Below are positions 1-9,300 of a stretch of 24,708 nt of DNA, one piece after another; the stretch's first letter is position 1, and every line of letters starts with the position of its first letter. Under the pieces are notes generated by a model. It did not search any database and had not been told where the DNA came from. It was given only the letters and a program-made list of their open reading frames with translations. The position numbers and the translations under genes were made by a program. Origin of the DNA: Nitrospirota bacterium (GTDB taxonomy: Bacteria; Nitrospirota; Thermodesulfovibrionia; Thermodesulfovibrionales; Magnetobacteriaceae); contig JADFXO010000014.1 of NCBI GenBank assembly GCA_015233485.1, positions 1 to 24,708 on the forward strand, written 5' to 3'.

Positions 1-1
1 C

Positions 2-1078
2 ATTACGTTTCTCGAAGGCAGCGGGTATATGGCCCGTGCGGCCTTTGTCATGGACAGGGTAATGCACGCCATAGGGTTGCATGGGAAGTCATTTATTCCC
101 ATGGTACTAGGGTTTGGCTGTAACGTACCGGCCATTTACGCTACTCGGACGCTGGAAAACACCAGGGACAAGGTTCTCACTGCACTGCTCGTGCCTCTCA
201 TGTCTTGCAGCGCCCGTCTGCCCGTGTACATGCTTTTTGTGGGCGTGTTTTTTTCTACAAACTCTGGTACTGTCATGTGGTCTATATATGTGCTTGGTGT
301 AACACTGGCCGTACTCATGGGAATAGTATTCAAGCACACCCTCTTTCGCGGGGAGACACCCATGTTCATCATGGAACTTCCCCCCTACAGGATGCCTTCG
401 TTCAAACACCTGGCGATACATAGCTGGGAAAAAGGAAAACACTTTATGATAAAGGCAGGCTCCTTCATCGTTGCCATGTCCGTGCTGGTATGGTTTCTCC
501 TTAACCTGCCCTGGGGAGTTCAAGACAAGCGGGACTCCTACCTTGGGATGGTTTCCCAGACAGTGGCCCCCGTGTTTAAGCCACTGGGCTTTGGCAGATG
601 GGAAGCTGTGTCAGCCCTCATGACTGGAGTCATTGCAAAGGAGATTGTAATCTCCACCATGGGCGAGATATATTCCGGCATCAGTGAGAAGCAAAAACCT
701 GCCGTCAATGTCTCCTTTGGCGAGGAACTCAGGGAAATGGCTTTTTCACTGGGTAGTACCGTAAAGCAATCCGTTACGAACGTTTTTTCGTCTTTTATCA
801 TATCCAGCATATCCGAAAGCGTCTCTGCAAAGGCCGGAAGCGACATCTCCAGTTCCCTTAAAAATGCCATAAAGAGTAACTTTACGCCTCTTAGTGCTTA
901 TGCGTTCATGGTCTTTGTCCTTCTTTACATGCCTTGCCTGGTGACGGCGATAGCATTCAAACAAGAGTTTGGAACATGGCGGTGGTTTGGACTGGCCGTA
1001 GCCTATGGTATGTCCCTGGCATGGGTGGCGGCCTTTTTGATTTACCAGGGTGGTAAATTCCTAAAAATAGGAGTATGA
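2..1078 (+). CDS. feoB: Ferrous iron transport protein B, C-terminal part (5' end outside window)
   Basis: This is the membrane-embedded C-terminal half of FeoB, the GTP-gated inner-membrane ferrous iron permease. The frame is already open at base 2 and reads LEGSGYMARAAFVMD, a hallmark of FeoB just before the first Gate domain, so the N-terminal G domain lies upstream of the window. The Gate signature GFGCNVPAIYATRTLEN follows, including the conserved Cys. Several hydrophobic segments come next (around ALLVPLMSCSARLPVYMLF, IYVLGVTLAVLMGIVF and FIVAMSVLVWFLLNLPWG), then GVIAKEIVIS and a C-terminal YMPCLVTAIAF helix. About 358 residues are visible and the end looks normal. The next gene starts about 120 bp downstream on the same strand. 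Family identity is certain; regulation cannot be judged because the promoter is not in view. Confidence 0.96.
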   Translation: MTFLEGSGYMARAAFVMDRVMHAIGLHGKSFIPMVLGFGCNVPAIYATRTLENTRDKVLTALLVPLMSCSARLPVYMLFVGVFFSTNSGTVMWSIYVLGVTLAVLMGIVFKHTLFRGETPMFIMELPPYRMPSFKHLAIHSWEKGKHFMIKAGSFIVAMSVLVWFLLNLPWGVQDKRDSYLGMVSQTVAPVFKPLGFGRWEAVSALMTGVIAKEIVISTMGEIYSGISEKQKPAVNVSFGEELREMAFSLGSTVKQSVTNVFSSFIISSISESVSAKAGSDISSSLKNAIKSNFTPLSAYAFMVFVLLYMPCLVTAIAFKQEFGTWRWFGLAVAYGMSLAWVAAFLIYQGGKFLKIGV

Positions 1079-1198
1079 AATAACGTAACCGTTCGCTCTG
1101 ATAATGTGATAGACGCTTCGGAAGACGTGCCTGATAGTGAAAAGTTAAAATTATTTTGCAATGTTTTGGTCAATATATGTAGTGAAAGAGGTTTTTTA

Positions 1199-1879
1199 AT
1201 GGTGAGAACAGTTAAAGATAAGGTTAATTATTATAACCTGGCTATAGTGTTGGCTGTGGTTACAGTTTTTTACAATTTCCTTGAAGGACTTGTATCGGTT
1301 TTTTTTGGAGTAGAGGATAATGCCGTTTCCCTCTTAGGTTTTGGCGTTGATTCCTTCGCAGAGGTTATATCGGGTATTGGTATATGGCACATGTCTGTAA
1401 ATCTGAAGAGGGTCAGTATGACTGGCACCGGTGTTATGGAGAATGACGAGTTTGAAACGCGTGCTCTCAGAATCACAGGTTTTGCTTATTATCTACTTTT
1501 TGCAGGCTTGATCGTATCATCTGCGATAACCCTCTATCGAGGCCACAAACCAGTTACTACCTTTTGGGGTATCTTGATATCCCTCGTTTCCATAGTCTCC
1601 ATGTGGATACTTATCCATTATAAAGTAAAAATAGGTAAGGGGATAGATTCCCAGGCTATAATTGCAGACGCGAATTGCTCCAGAGCCTGTCTTTCTCTAT
1701 CGGTAGTGCTTTTAATTGCAAGCCTTGGTTACGAGTTGACAGGCTATGGGGGGATAGACTCCATTGGTGGATTTGCCATATCTTACATCTCTTTAAAGGA
1801 AGGTATAGAATGTTTCCGAAAAGCGAAGGGCGATGTTGCGTGTACGTGTTCCGGACGGTGCGAAAAGGAAGTTACCTGA
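1199..1879 (+). CDS. CDF-like (cation diffusion facilitator) heavy-metal transporter with CxxxC site
   Basis: A 226-residue multi-pass membrane protein resembling the transmembrane part of cation efflux (CDF) transporters, which export divalent metals by proton antiport. TM1 is near residues 13-36, and TM2 carries SLLGFGVDSFAEVISG, giving a DxxxE pair (Asp51, Glu55) where YiiP-type proteins have DxxxD. The TM5 equivalent reads IIADANCSRACLSLSVV, so the usual HxxxD becomes Cys160-xxx-Cys164. The tail is Cys-rich (CTCSGRC) and there is no long cytoplasmic C-terminal domain. I chose ATG 1199 because AAAGAGG lies 7 nt upstream; the open frame runs back to 1106, but that extension lacks hydrophobic character. 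It sits just downstream of feoB, so a metal-homeostasis role is likely. The metal is unknown; the thiols suggest a soft ion. A degraded relative lies at 13187-13687. Confidence 0.8.
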   Translation: MVRTVKDKVNYYNLAIVLAVVTVFYNFLEGLVSVFFGVEDNAVSLLGFGVDSFAEVISGIGIWHMSVNLKRVSMTGTGVMENDEFETRALRITGFAYYLLFAGLIVSSAITLYRGHKPVTTFWGILISLVSIVSMWILIHYKVKIGKGIDSQAIIADANCSRACLSLSVVLLIASLGYELTGYGGIDSIGGFAISYISLKEGIECFRKAKGDVACTCSGRCEKEVT

Positions 1880-2068
1880 ATAACACGTAGTCAACCTGGA
1901 ACAAATAACTCTTTTATCGAAATCGATAACTCATCACTTAAACGTTTTCAATATTATACTATTTTATGAATCGTTTGGTTCCCTCGTGGCCCAACGTCTC
2001 ATGTATGCCCTTACCCAATGCAAGAACCATGGACTGTCCATGCACAAGATGGCGTTTGCAAACGTTCC

Positions 2069-2461
2069 CTATTGAAAACCATGTCTGTTGGTGACGCAAG
2101 AAATAATACTTTCAAGTAACTGCTCATCATCTATAGGTTTAATTATATTTCTGCAAACCTTGATACTTGTGTGATATTCATCGTTATACGCAGTTGTTAT
2201 TATAATTGGCAGTGCATCATCGATTTTCATTATCTCCTCTATCATTACCATACCACTCATAATAGGCATTTGAATATCGGTTATCAATAGATGAATATCC
2301 GCTTTATTTAATGTGTAAATTCTCAAACCTTCCTTACCATTCTCAGCTTCATAAACATAGGCAAACCTTCTTTTTAGAAACCTGGATGTCATCTTCCTTA
2401 TATTAACATCGTCTTCTACGTAAAGCACCGTTAATGTCTTTAGTATGGATTCATCTCTCAT
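2069..2461 (-). CDS. Single-domain response regulator (CheY-like receiver)
   Basis: A stand-alone receiver of about 130 residues with no output domain. It shows the acidic pocket LYVEDD, the phospho-acceptor Asp in LLITDIQMP, the switch Thr in IIITTAYND and the conserved Lys in IIKPID, so phosphotransfer chemistry should be intact. The start codon overlaps the stop of the upstream kinase in an ATGA junction, with AGGA 7 nt before the ATG. This favours translational coupling and makes the two a cognate pair. An open frame upstream to 2485 is less likely to be used. With no output domain, it probably acts by protein contact or as a phosphate shuttle for the two large kinases of this operon. Confidence 0.93.
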   Translation of the reverse strand: MRDESILKTLTVLYVEDDVNIRKMTSRFLKRRFAYVYEAENGKEGLRIYTLNKADIHLLITDIQMPIMSGMVMIEEIMKIDDALPIIITTAYNDEYHTSIKVCRNIIKPIDDEQLLESIISCVTNRHGFQ

Positions 2462-5400
2462 ATTTCTATCCTGAATTCGCACCATCCATCAATATTTCTT
2501 ACCGATATAGTACCGTTCATATGCTCTTCTATTATTAACCTCGCCATATATAAACCCATTCCACTTACGCGTGACTTATCTTTGGTAGTAAAGTAAGGGT
2601 CAAATATTTTACTTCTTATATCTTTAGGAATTTCACCGCCGTTATTAGTAATAGTCGTAATGATCTTGCCAGTGGAGTCGTCCTTATATAATTTTATCTT
2701 GATAACTCCACTGATAATCTTTTTCATTTCAAATATATCATAAGCATTAGTCAGAATATTTAAAATTACGTGGGCAAACTCATTCGGATAACCTCGTGTC
2801 GTCAAACTCTTGTCAAACTCTTTATTGACAACAATATCCCTATCTTTTATATCCCCATACAAAAGCATTTCAGCTTTGTTTATCTCATCTGCTATGTTGA
2901 ATTCAACTTGTTCTTTCTCGCGGGTATAAAAATTTCTAAATGTATCTATGGTGTCTGATAATACCTTCAGTTGAGACATGGCGTGTCCTATATTATCATG
3001 CAGGTACTCCTCATTGAGTTCATTATGCCGATATGCGTCTTTTATATCCTGAATAAAAAGCCCGATTGCACAAAGTGGTTGCCTCCAATGATGAGATATA
3101 TTCATAAGTAATTCACCCATAGATATATGACGTGATTGCTCGTACATTAATTGATCCTTGATCCGGTTCTTGGCAACCTCTTCTTCTACTCTCTTTTGTA
3201 GATTAATGTTTATAGTGCTTATTTCGTCTTCCATGCGTTTACGTTGGACAGCTAGTCCATAAATGGATGTAAGGCGTTTTAATAAGTTTAAATCCTCATC
3301 TGTGTAATCACTTACCGAGTTGGCAACGGCAATCTGGCCGATTAACTCTCCACCAATTAATACCGGGGCAGCCATGTAGCGCCTAAGGGGGATATGTCCC
3401 GTGGGAATACACCCCTTAAATGACTGGTGAGTCTCCGGAGAGTTCGTGTAAAAGGCATTCCGTGTGTTTAGAGTGTGTCCCCATAGTGCAGTGTATCCAT
3501 CCGGCCCCTTTGGGAATGTCAACCTCTTTAGTCTGGGCTCCACATCGCATTGTCCGTACTCAATCATGGAGGAGAGCGTGTGCCCCACCTCGTTGCCAGT
3601 TTTACGGTCTATCTCCGATACGTACCCAACGGGGCTTTTGGTGAGTATGAGAGCCTGTCTGTGGACTATTTTGGCTATATCTGCGATGTCCTTCCTATCG
3701 GAAGTAAGGAGCGCCTCCGATACCTCCACAAACGCCGACTTGAACTCAAGTTCTTTAGTGAGTGCGACCTGTAAGTTTATCATGTCGGTAACGTCATAGA
3801 ATATCTCGAACTTCGATATTGAGCCGTCAATGTTTTTTATGGGCGTATCGAAGAGCTTGTAGGATTTATTATTTTTAGATGAATACCAATTCCAGTAAAC
3901 ACTCTTGCCAGAAAAAACCTCTTCGTTTTTGCACCACGGGCAGGAATCCGTCCTTTCGTGAAAATATTCATAGCACTTTTTCCCGTTTATGGGGCCGAAA
4001 TCTTTTTTGATAATCGGGTTTATGTACTCGATATCATAGGTTTTACTTACGATGTAGATACCTGCGTCCATAGCATCCATAATGGAGATGAGCTTGTCTC
4101 GCTCTAAACGAATGATTTCTTCCATATTCCTACGCTCCAAGGCCAAGGCGTAAATGGATGCGAGGCGCGTTATTGTCTCCAGATCCCCGTCGTTGTAATC
4201 CCGGTTAGGATTGGCGAGGGCTATCTGACCGACAAGCTCGCCTCTGAATATAACCGGCACGGACAGAAACCGCTCAATCGGGATATGCCCTGACGGTGAA
4301 CAGTTTTTGAAGGCGGGGTGGCAGGAGGGGTTGTTTGTATAAAACCCCTCTTTGGTGTTCAGTGAGTGTCCCCACATTGCATTATAGCCGTCAGGACCTT
4401 TTGGAAAGCGCACCGGAACATCTCTTGTAACATTGCAGTCAACGCCCATCATATCTGTCAGGTTTACGGCGACGTTTTCGCCCGTTTCTTTATCTATGAC
4501 TGAGGCATAGCCATGTTTGCTTTCCGTAAGTGTCAGCGCCTCTTTGTACACCACCTCAGAGATGTCGTACCTGTCCAGTTCCGGATTCAACAGTGCTTCG
4601 GTAACCCTGGCGGTCGAAGATTTCAGGGCCAGCTCCGTCCTGATTATATCCTCGTTCCTTTTAAGTTCCGTTATGTCGGTAGCGATACCGCACACACCAT
4701 AGACTTGAGCGTTTGCATCAAAAAGCGGAAACTTTATTGAGAGGTATGTGTGTACTACGTTGTCTTCGGGTACGGTTTCTATAAACTGCTTCGGCTTTAA
4801 GGTAAGCAAAACCTCTCTATCGTTTTGTCTGAGACCGTCAGCCACCTCCGCTGGAAACAGATCATAGACTGTCTTCCCTATAATTTCCGCCTTCGTTGTG
4901 TTAAAGAGTTTCTCAAACCGGCTGTTTACAAGCTGATGCTTTCCTTCAGTGTCCATTAAAAATATCACGGCTGGCGAATTATCGATTATAGCCCGGAGCC
5001 GCTCTCCGGCTTCCAGTGTCTGCCGTTCTGTCTCTTTCCTCTTTGTGATGTCCTGACTAATTGAAACCCAGACCGTCCCGTAAGTGCTGTATGTGAATGC
5101 AGCTACGACGGCGCTGCACCAAAACCGTATGCCGTCTTTCCTAATACTAAGGACTTCACCTTCCCATCTGCCGGTTGCTTTTAATACCGATTGTATTTGC
5201 TTTGCCACCTCTTTGGGCGATACATCGGTGGGGGCATTAACAATGGAGATGTCTCTGCCAATCAACTCTCCTTCTTCGTAATTGAATATACTGTTGAACT
5301 TCGGATTGGTGTAGATAATCGTGCCATCATCGGCTTTTATGAGGACGACTCCTTCGTCAATGTTCATTATGATTTCCCTTTGCAGACGAATCTCTTCTTC

Positions 5401-6315
5401 CATCTTCTTACTTTCGGTAATATCATAAGAAAATCCACACAAACCAACAATCTTATCACTTTCATCCTTTAGAGGGAACTTTAACGCCAAGTAATGTCGA
5501 CACTCCGTCGTTTGTACACCCTTTGGGTATCCTCTTTCCTCAAACTCCAGTTTCCGGTCAGTATTCATAATAAGTCTATCGTTTTCACGGAGTTGTTCTG
5601 CCATTTGTTTATCAAAGAAATCGAAATCCGTATATTGCCGTTTTTTCAGACCTGCTCTGGTTATATTGAATAATTCTTCCGTCTTCTTGTTGATGAAGGT
5701 ATAATTGCTATCGCTGTCTTTAATGTAAACGTAAGCGTTTATACCATCCATATAAGAAGAAAATAGTCTTTCTGAATTATCCAAATCTTTCTTCTTTGAC
5801 AATCCCATTTCACATATAAGCCTAGCAAGACGTAATAGGTAATCCATTAATATTTCTATATATTCTTCGGTGAATATCGGCACCCTGGATAAAGCTTCAA
5901 GATATTCTTCCTTATTAAAATTGAATTCCTCAGCTTGTTTGACAAAGAATTCTCTATCTGGAGGCTCAAAAAAGAACTGTCCCGTAAAAAGGTTACCCAA
6001 GTGCATCTCGTCTATAACTATAGGTACCGCAACATCTACAAGACCATTCTTACACTTGTAGACATTATATTGCTCTCCACTCTTTAGTTTGCTTGCCAGG
6101 ACAGTGTCACTCTCTCTACATTTTATTGCCGTTATAGGGTTTACACGGTGAAACTCCGTACATAGCGATTGCCAACCGCTAGCCGTAAGTATATTGCCAT
6201 CTATATCAAGAATCGCAGTAACTGTTCCTGTCAATCTGGTAAAGCTTTCGGACAGTTCCTGAATCTCATCAATATTGAAAAGGTCTGATAGTTTGTATGA
6301 TTTTGTTGTGTACAT
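2458..6315 (-). CDS. PocR/PAS/GAF multidomain sensor histidine kinase
   Basis: A predicted cytoplasmic histidine kinase of 1285 residues; no membrane segments are apparent. Domain order: PocR-type ligand domain (about 8-170, Cys52, Cys66, Cys88), PAS (185-300), PAS (312-425), PAS (437-550), GAF (560-728), Cys-bearing PAS (738-845, HERTDSCPWCKN), second GAF (855-1026), a short coiled coil, then the HPK4-type dimerisation helix NISHHWRQPL (phospho-acceptor probably His1075) and HATPase_c to the end. The N box (NILTNAYD) and G2 box (SGMGLYM) are present, but the G1 box reads TITNNGGEIP, replacing the usual Asp of DNGGGIP with Asn. PocR domains are predicted to bind small hydrocarbon-type ligands. 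AGAAGGAG precedes the ATG, 52 bp after the upstream kinase, and a receiver overlaps the 3' end: one operon. The ligand is unknown. Confidence 0.93.
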   Translation of the reverse strand: MYTTKSYKLSDLFNIDEIQELSESFTRLTGTVTAILDIDGNILTASGWQSLCTEFHRVNPITAIKCRESDTVLASKLKSGEQYNVYKCKNGLVDVAVPIVIDEMHLGNLFTGQFFFEPPDREFFVKQAEEFNFNKEEYLEALSRVPIFTEEYIEILMDYLLRLARLICEMGLSKKKDLDNSERLFSSYMDGINAYVYIKDSDSNYTFINKKTEELFNITRAGLKKRQYTDFDFFDKQMAEQLRENDRLIMNTDRKLEFEERGYPKGVQTTECRHYLALKFPLKDESDKIVGLCGFSYDITESKKMEEEIRLQREIIMNIDEGVVLIKADDGTIIYTNPKFNSIFNYEEGELIGRDISIVNAPTDVSPKEVAKQIQSVLKATGRWEGEVLSIRKDGIRFWCSAVVAAFTYSTYGTVWVSISQDITKRKETERQTLEAGERLRAIIDNSPAVIFLMDTEGKHQLVNSRFEKLFNTTKAEIIGKTVYDLFPAEVADGLRQNDREVLLTLKPKQFIETVPEDNVVHTYLSIKFPLFDANAQVYGVCGIATDITELKRNEDIIRTELALKSSTARVTEALLNPELDRYDISEVVYKEALTLTESKHGYASVIDKETGENVAVNLTDMMGVDCNVTRDVPVRFPKGPDGYNAMWGHSLNTKEGFYTNNPSCHPAFKNCSPSGHIPIERFLSVPVIFRGELVGQIALANPNRDYNDGDLETITRLASIYALALERRNMEEIIRLERDKLISIMDAMDAGIYIVSKTYDIEYINPIIKKDFGPINGKKCYEYFHERTDSCPWCKNEEVFSGKSVYWNWYSSKNNKSYKLFDTPIKNIDGSISKFEIFYDVTDMINLQVALTKELEFKSAFVEVSEALLTSDRKDIADIAKIVHRQALILTKSPVGYVSEIDRKTGNEVGHTLSSMIEYGQCDVEPRLKRLTFPKGPDGYTALWGHTLNTRNAFYTNSPETHQSFKGCIPTGHIPLRRYMAAPVLIGGELIGQIAVANSVSDYTDEDLNLLKRLTSIYGLAVQRKRMEDEISTININLQKRVEEEVAKNRIKDQLMYEQSRHISMGELLMNISHHWRQPLCAIGLFIQDIKDAYRHNELNEEYLHDNIGHAMSQLKVLSDTIDTFRNFYTREKEQVEFNIADEINKAEMLLYGDIKDRDIVVNKEFDKSLTTRGYPNEFAHVILNILTNAYDIFEMKKIISGVIKIKLYKDDSTGKIITTITNNGGEIPKDIRSKIFDPYFTTKDKSRVSGMGLYMARLIIEEHMNGTISVRNIDGWCEFRIEI

Positions 6316-6367
6316 TATTTTCTCCTTCTGAATACTATTAGCCTAATCAACGCAAAAATTAAACAAT

Positions 6368-9300
6368 CTAAACCTTGAATTCCAGTGTAATTATAGCCCC
6401 TCCGTCGATATTCTTTACGTCAATACTGCCGCCTAGCTTATCTTCCACGATTATTTTAGACATATAAAGTCCTATACCCGTTCCTTCTACTTCAGATTTG
6501 GTTGTAAAATAGGGCTCAAAAATTCTACTCATAATATTTTCCGGTATGCCGCCTCCGTTGTCGCTTATCGAAAGCTTTACCGTTTGCCCCTCCTTAAAGC
6601 AATCGACACTTATCATACCCTCTTCATCTAAGCCTAACAAACCGATCCGTCTTCTCTGCATAATCGCATCATTGGCATTATTTATAATATTAAGGACGAC
6701 ATGTGCTAAATGATTCTTATAGGTCATGATTAATGCCATGTCGCATGGTGTGATGTCGGCAATATTTTTAGACGACTTATTATGTGGATGGCAAGTGATA
6801 ATATAGGATATGGAATTTGTCTTAAACCGTGCTGAAACCATAGAAAATACCTCGGAAACGACTTCAACGAAACAGATTGGCTCCTTTTTATAGGAAGGTT
6901 TAAAGAAGTTTCTGAAATCTTCAACAGTTTTTGACATGAACTGGATCTCCCGCATTGATTTTTCTACAGCTGTATCTATATAAGCTTCGTTAAGTTCTCC
7001 AAATCTGTAAGCATCCCGGATGTCCTGTATAAAAAGACCGAGGCTATTGAGAGGCTGTTTCCATTGGTGGGCAATGTTGGCTATCATCTCCCCCATTGCA
7101 GCCATTTTTGATTGCTGAATAAGCATACGCTCCTGCACCATACGCCTATTCGTCTCTTCATCTACGCGTTGTTCAAGATTCATGTTTAACTCTTTTAAAT
7201 CTTCCTCCATACGTTTAAGTTCTGTGATGTCGGTTATAGTGCCAGTCATGCGTATTGGCCTGCCATCAATATCGCACTCTACGATTTTACCTATAGACAA
7301 TACCCATTTCCATTTCCCATCTTGTGTTTTCTGTCTGAACTTGGCTTTGTATTCTGGCACTTCACCATTAAGATAAGCTCTGTAATAAGAAGAAACCAGT
7401 TCCTTGTCATCAGGGTGCATTCTCTCAATGCATTTTTCATCGGTTTCGTGAAAATCAAGAGGATCATAACCAAGCAAAAGGGCGTACGTCGGGCTTACTA
7501 TTGCGTTGCCGGTTCTTAGATCCAAATCATAGATCCCTTGCTCCGCTGCCTCCAATGCCATGGACAAGCGTTCTTCGGATATACGCAGCGCTTCCTCAAT
7601 TTGCTTGCGGTCGGCGATATTACGGACGACATGTACTGCACCGATTACTTTACCTGTGCCGTCTCGGACTGGGTTGAAACGAAGCTCGTACCAGTTACGC
7701 TCCAGCTCTGTGTTTCCAAACTGTTGTGTAACTATGAAATCTTCACCACCAAGGGCACGATTCCAATACTCAACAGCATTGGTTAGATCTTCTGGGAGAT
7801 ATGATAGTGCATGTAACATTGAGTCGCCTGTTTTGAGATCCAAGCCGAATATCTTCTTAAACTCATCGTGGAAAGCAGTATTAAAGAGTACATACCGGTA
7901 TTCGGTGTCCATCATAGCGATTACATCTCCGCTACTCTCCATGATACTTAAGAGTTGTTTGCTGACCTTCAGCAACTCCTTCTCCGCTTGCTTGCGCTCA
8001 GTGATGTCCTGATGAACTGAAATCCACACAGTACCGTAAGTATTGTGCTTGAAGGTAGAGACAACGGCGTGGCACCAAAACCGTGTCCCATCTTTTTTAA
8101 TATTAAAGACTTCTCCTTGCCAACTACCGGTTTCGATTATTGATGATATTATTTGCCCTGCCACCTCTTCAGGCGATACATCAGTGGGGGCATTAACAAT
8201 GGAGATATTATTGTCTATCAACTCGCCCTCGTCATAACCGAACATCTTATTCAGCTTAGGGTTGACGTAGACAATCTTGCCGTTATCGGTTTTTGTGAGG
8301 ATGACCCCCTCTTCCATATTCATTATTATTTCACTTTGTAGACGAAGTTCCTCTTCCATCTTCTTCCGCTCAGTAATATCCCGTAAAGCGGTCAATCTTA
8401 CAGTGCGTCCTTTATATACAATTGTCCTTCCACATGCTTCAGTTGTTACTACCGTACCATCCTTTTTCAGACCGTCTATTTCGTATGGTTTATCATATCC
8501 CAAAGCGACGCGCATTTTCGCCATTTCACGGTATTGTGGTGTAACAATATCAAACACCGATCTACCCAACAGCTCTCCGGGAGTGTAACCAAACATTTCG
8601 GCGTACCGCTTGTTACAATCAATAATCCGTCCATCTTCAATAATGACTATACCCTCAAAGGATGCCTCTAATAATAGATTTAACCTGTTCTCAGCCACCT
8701 GGCGAGAGGTGATCTCAACCTGGAGTGCTTCTTCAGTCTTCTTCCGCTCGGTTATGTCCTGAAGCATGGCTATATTGTAATCAACCTTGCCATCGCCACT
8801 GCGTTTGCAATTAACCCAGAGTGTCGCGTATAAGACTGTGCCATCTTTCCGGATATAGCGTTTGTCCAGATTGAACCCGTCTATCTCACCGACAAGCACG
8901 CGGTTAACCTGCTTCACGTTTGATTCGATGTCATCGGGGTGTGTGATTTCGGCCCACGTCATCCGCATCAGCTCCTCCCGCGTGTATCCCATCATTCTGC
9001 AAATCTCATCGTTTACACGGATAAACCCCTTTTCGGGCGAGATTATTGCTATACCTATAGTGCTAAATTCAAACGCTGTACGTAACTGCTCCTCTTTCTC
9101 TGATAATGTAGCCGCTAACTTGTTACGCTCATATATATCACCAATCAGCTCTGCGGACAACAATAACTGCCTTTTTACCGCCTCAACAATATACTCCGGT
9201 CTCGCACTATATTCCTTAGCAACCTCAAGTAACAACCTTTTATCGACTTTATATTTTTCAACTAACTCGTCAATAGTTTTATCGTCTGACGGAGGAGAGC

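Noticed and set aside
107..523. Minus-strand open frame of 138 codons inside feoB
   Set aside because: It lies wholly antisense to a clearly conserved transporter and its product is low-complexity, His/Lys-rich and without homology.
1880..2068. Short palindromes (TTATCGA/TCGATAA at 1914-1929; CATGGA/TCCATG at 2028-2042) and a minus-strand open tail between convergent genes
   Set aside because: Arms of 6-7 bp are expected by chance at this scale, there is no T run for a terminator, and the open tail has no recognisable homology.
3464..3799. Plus-strand open frame of 111 codons within the GAF region of the second kinase
   Set aside because: Antisense to an unmistakable GAF domain; no ribosome binding site or recognisable motif.
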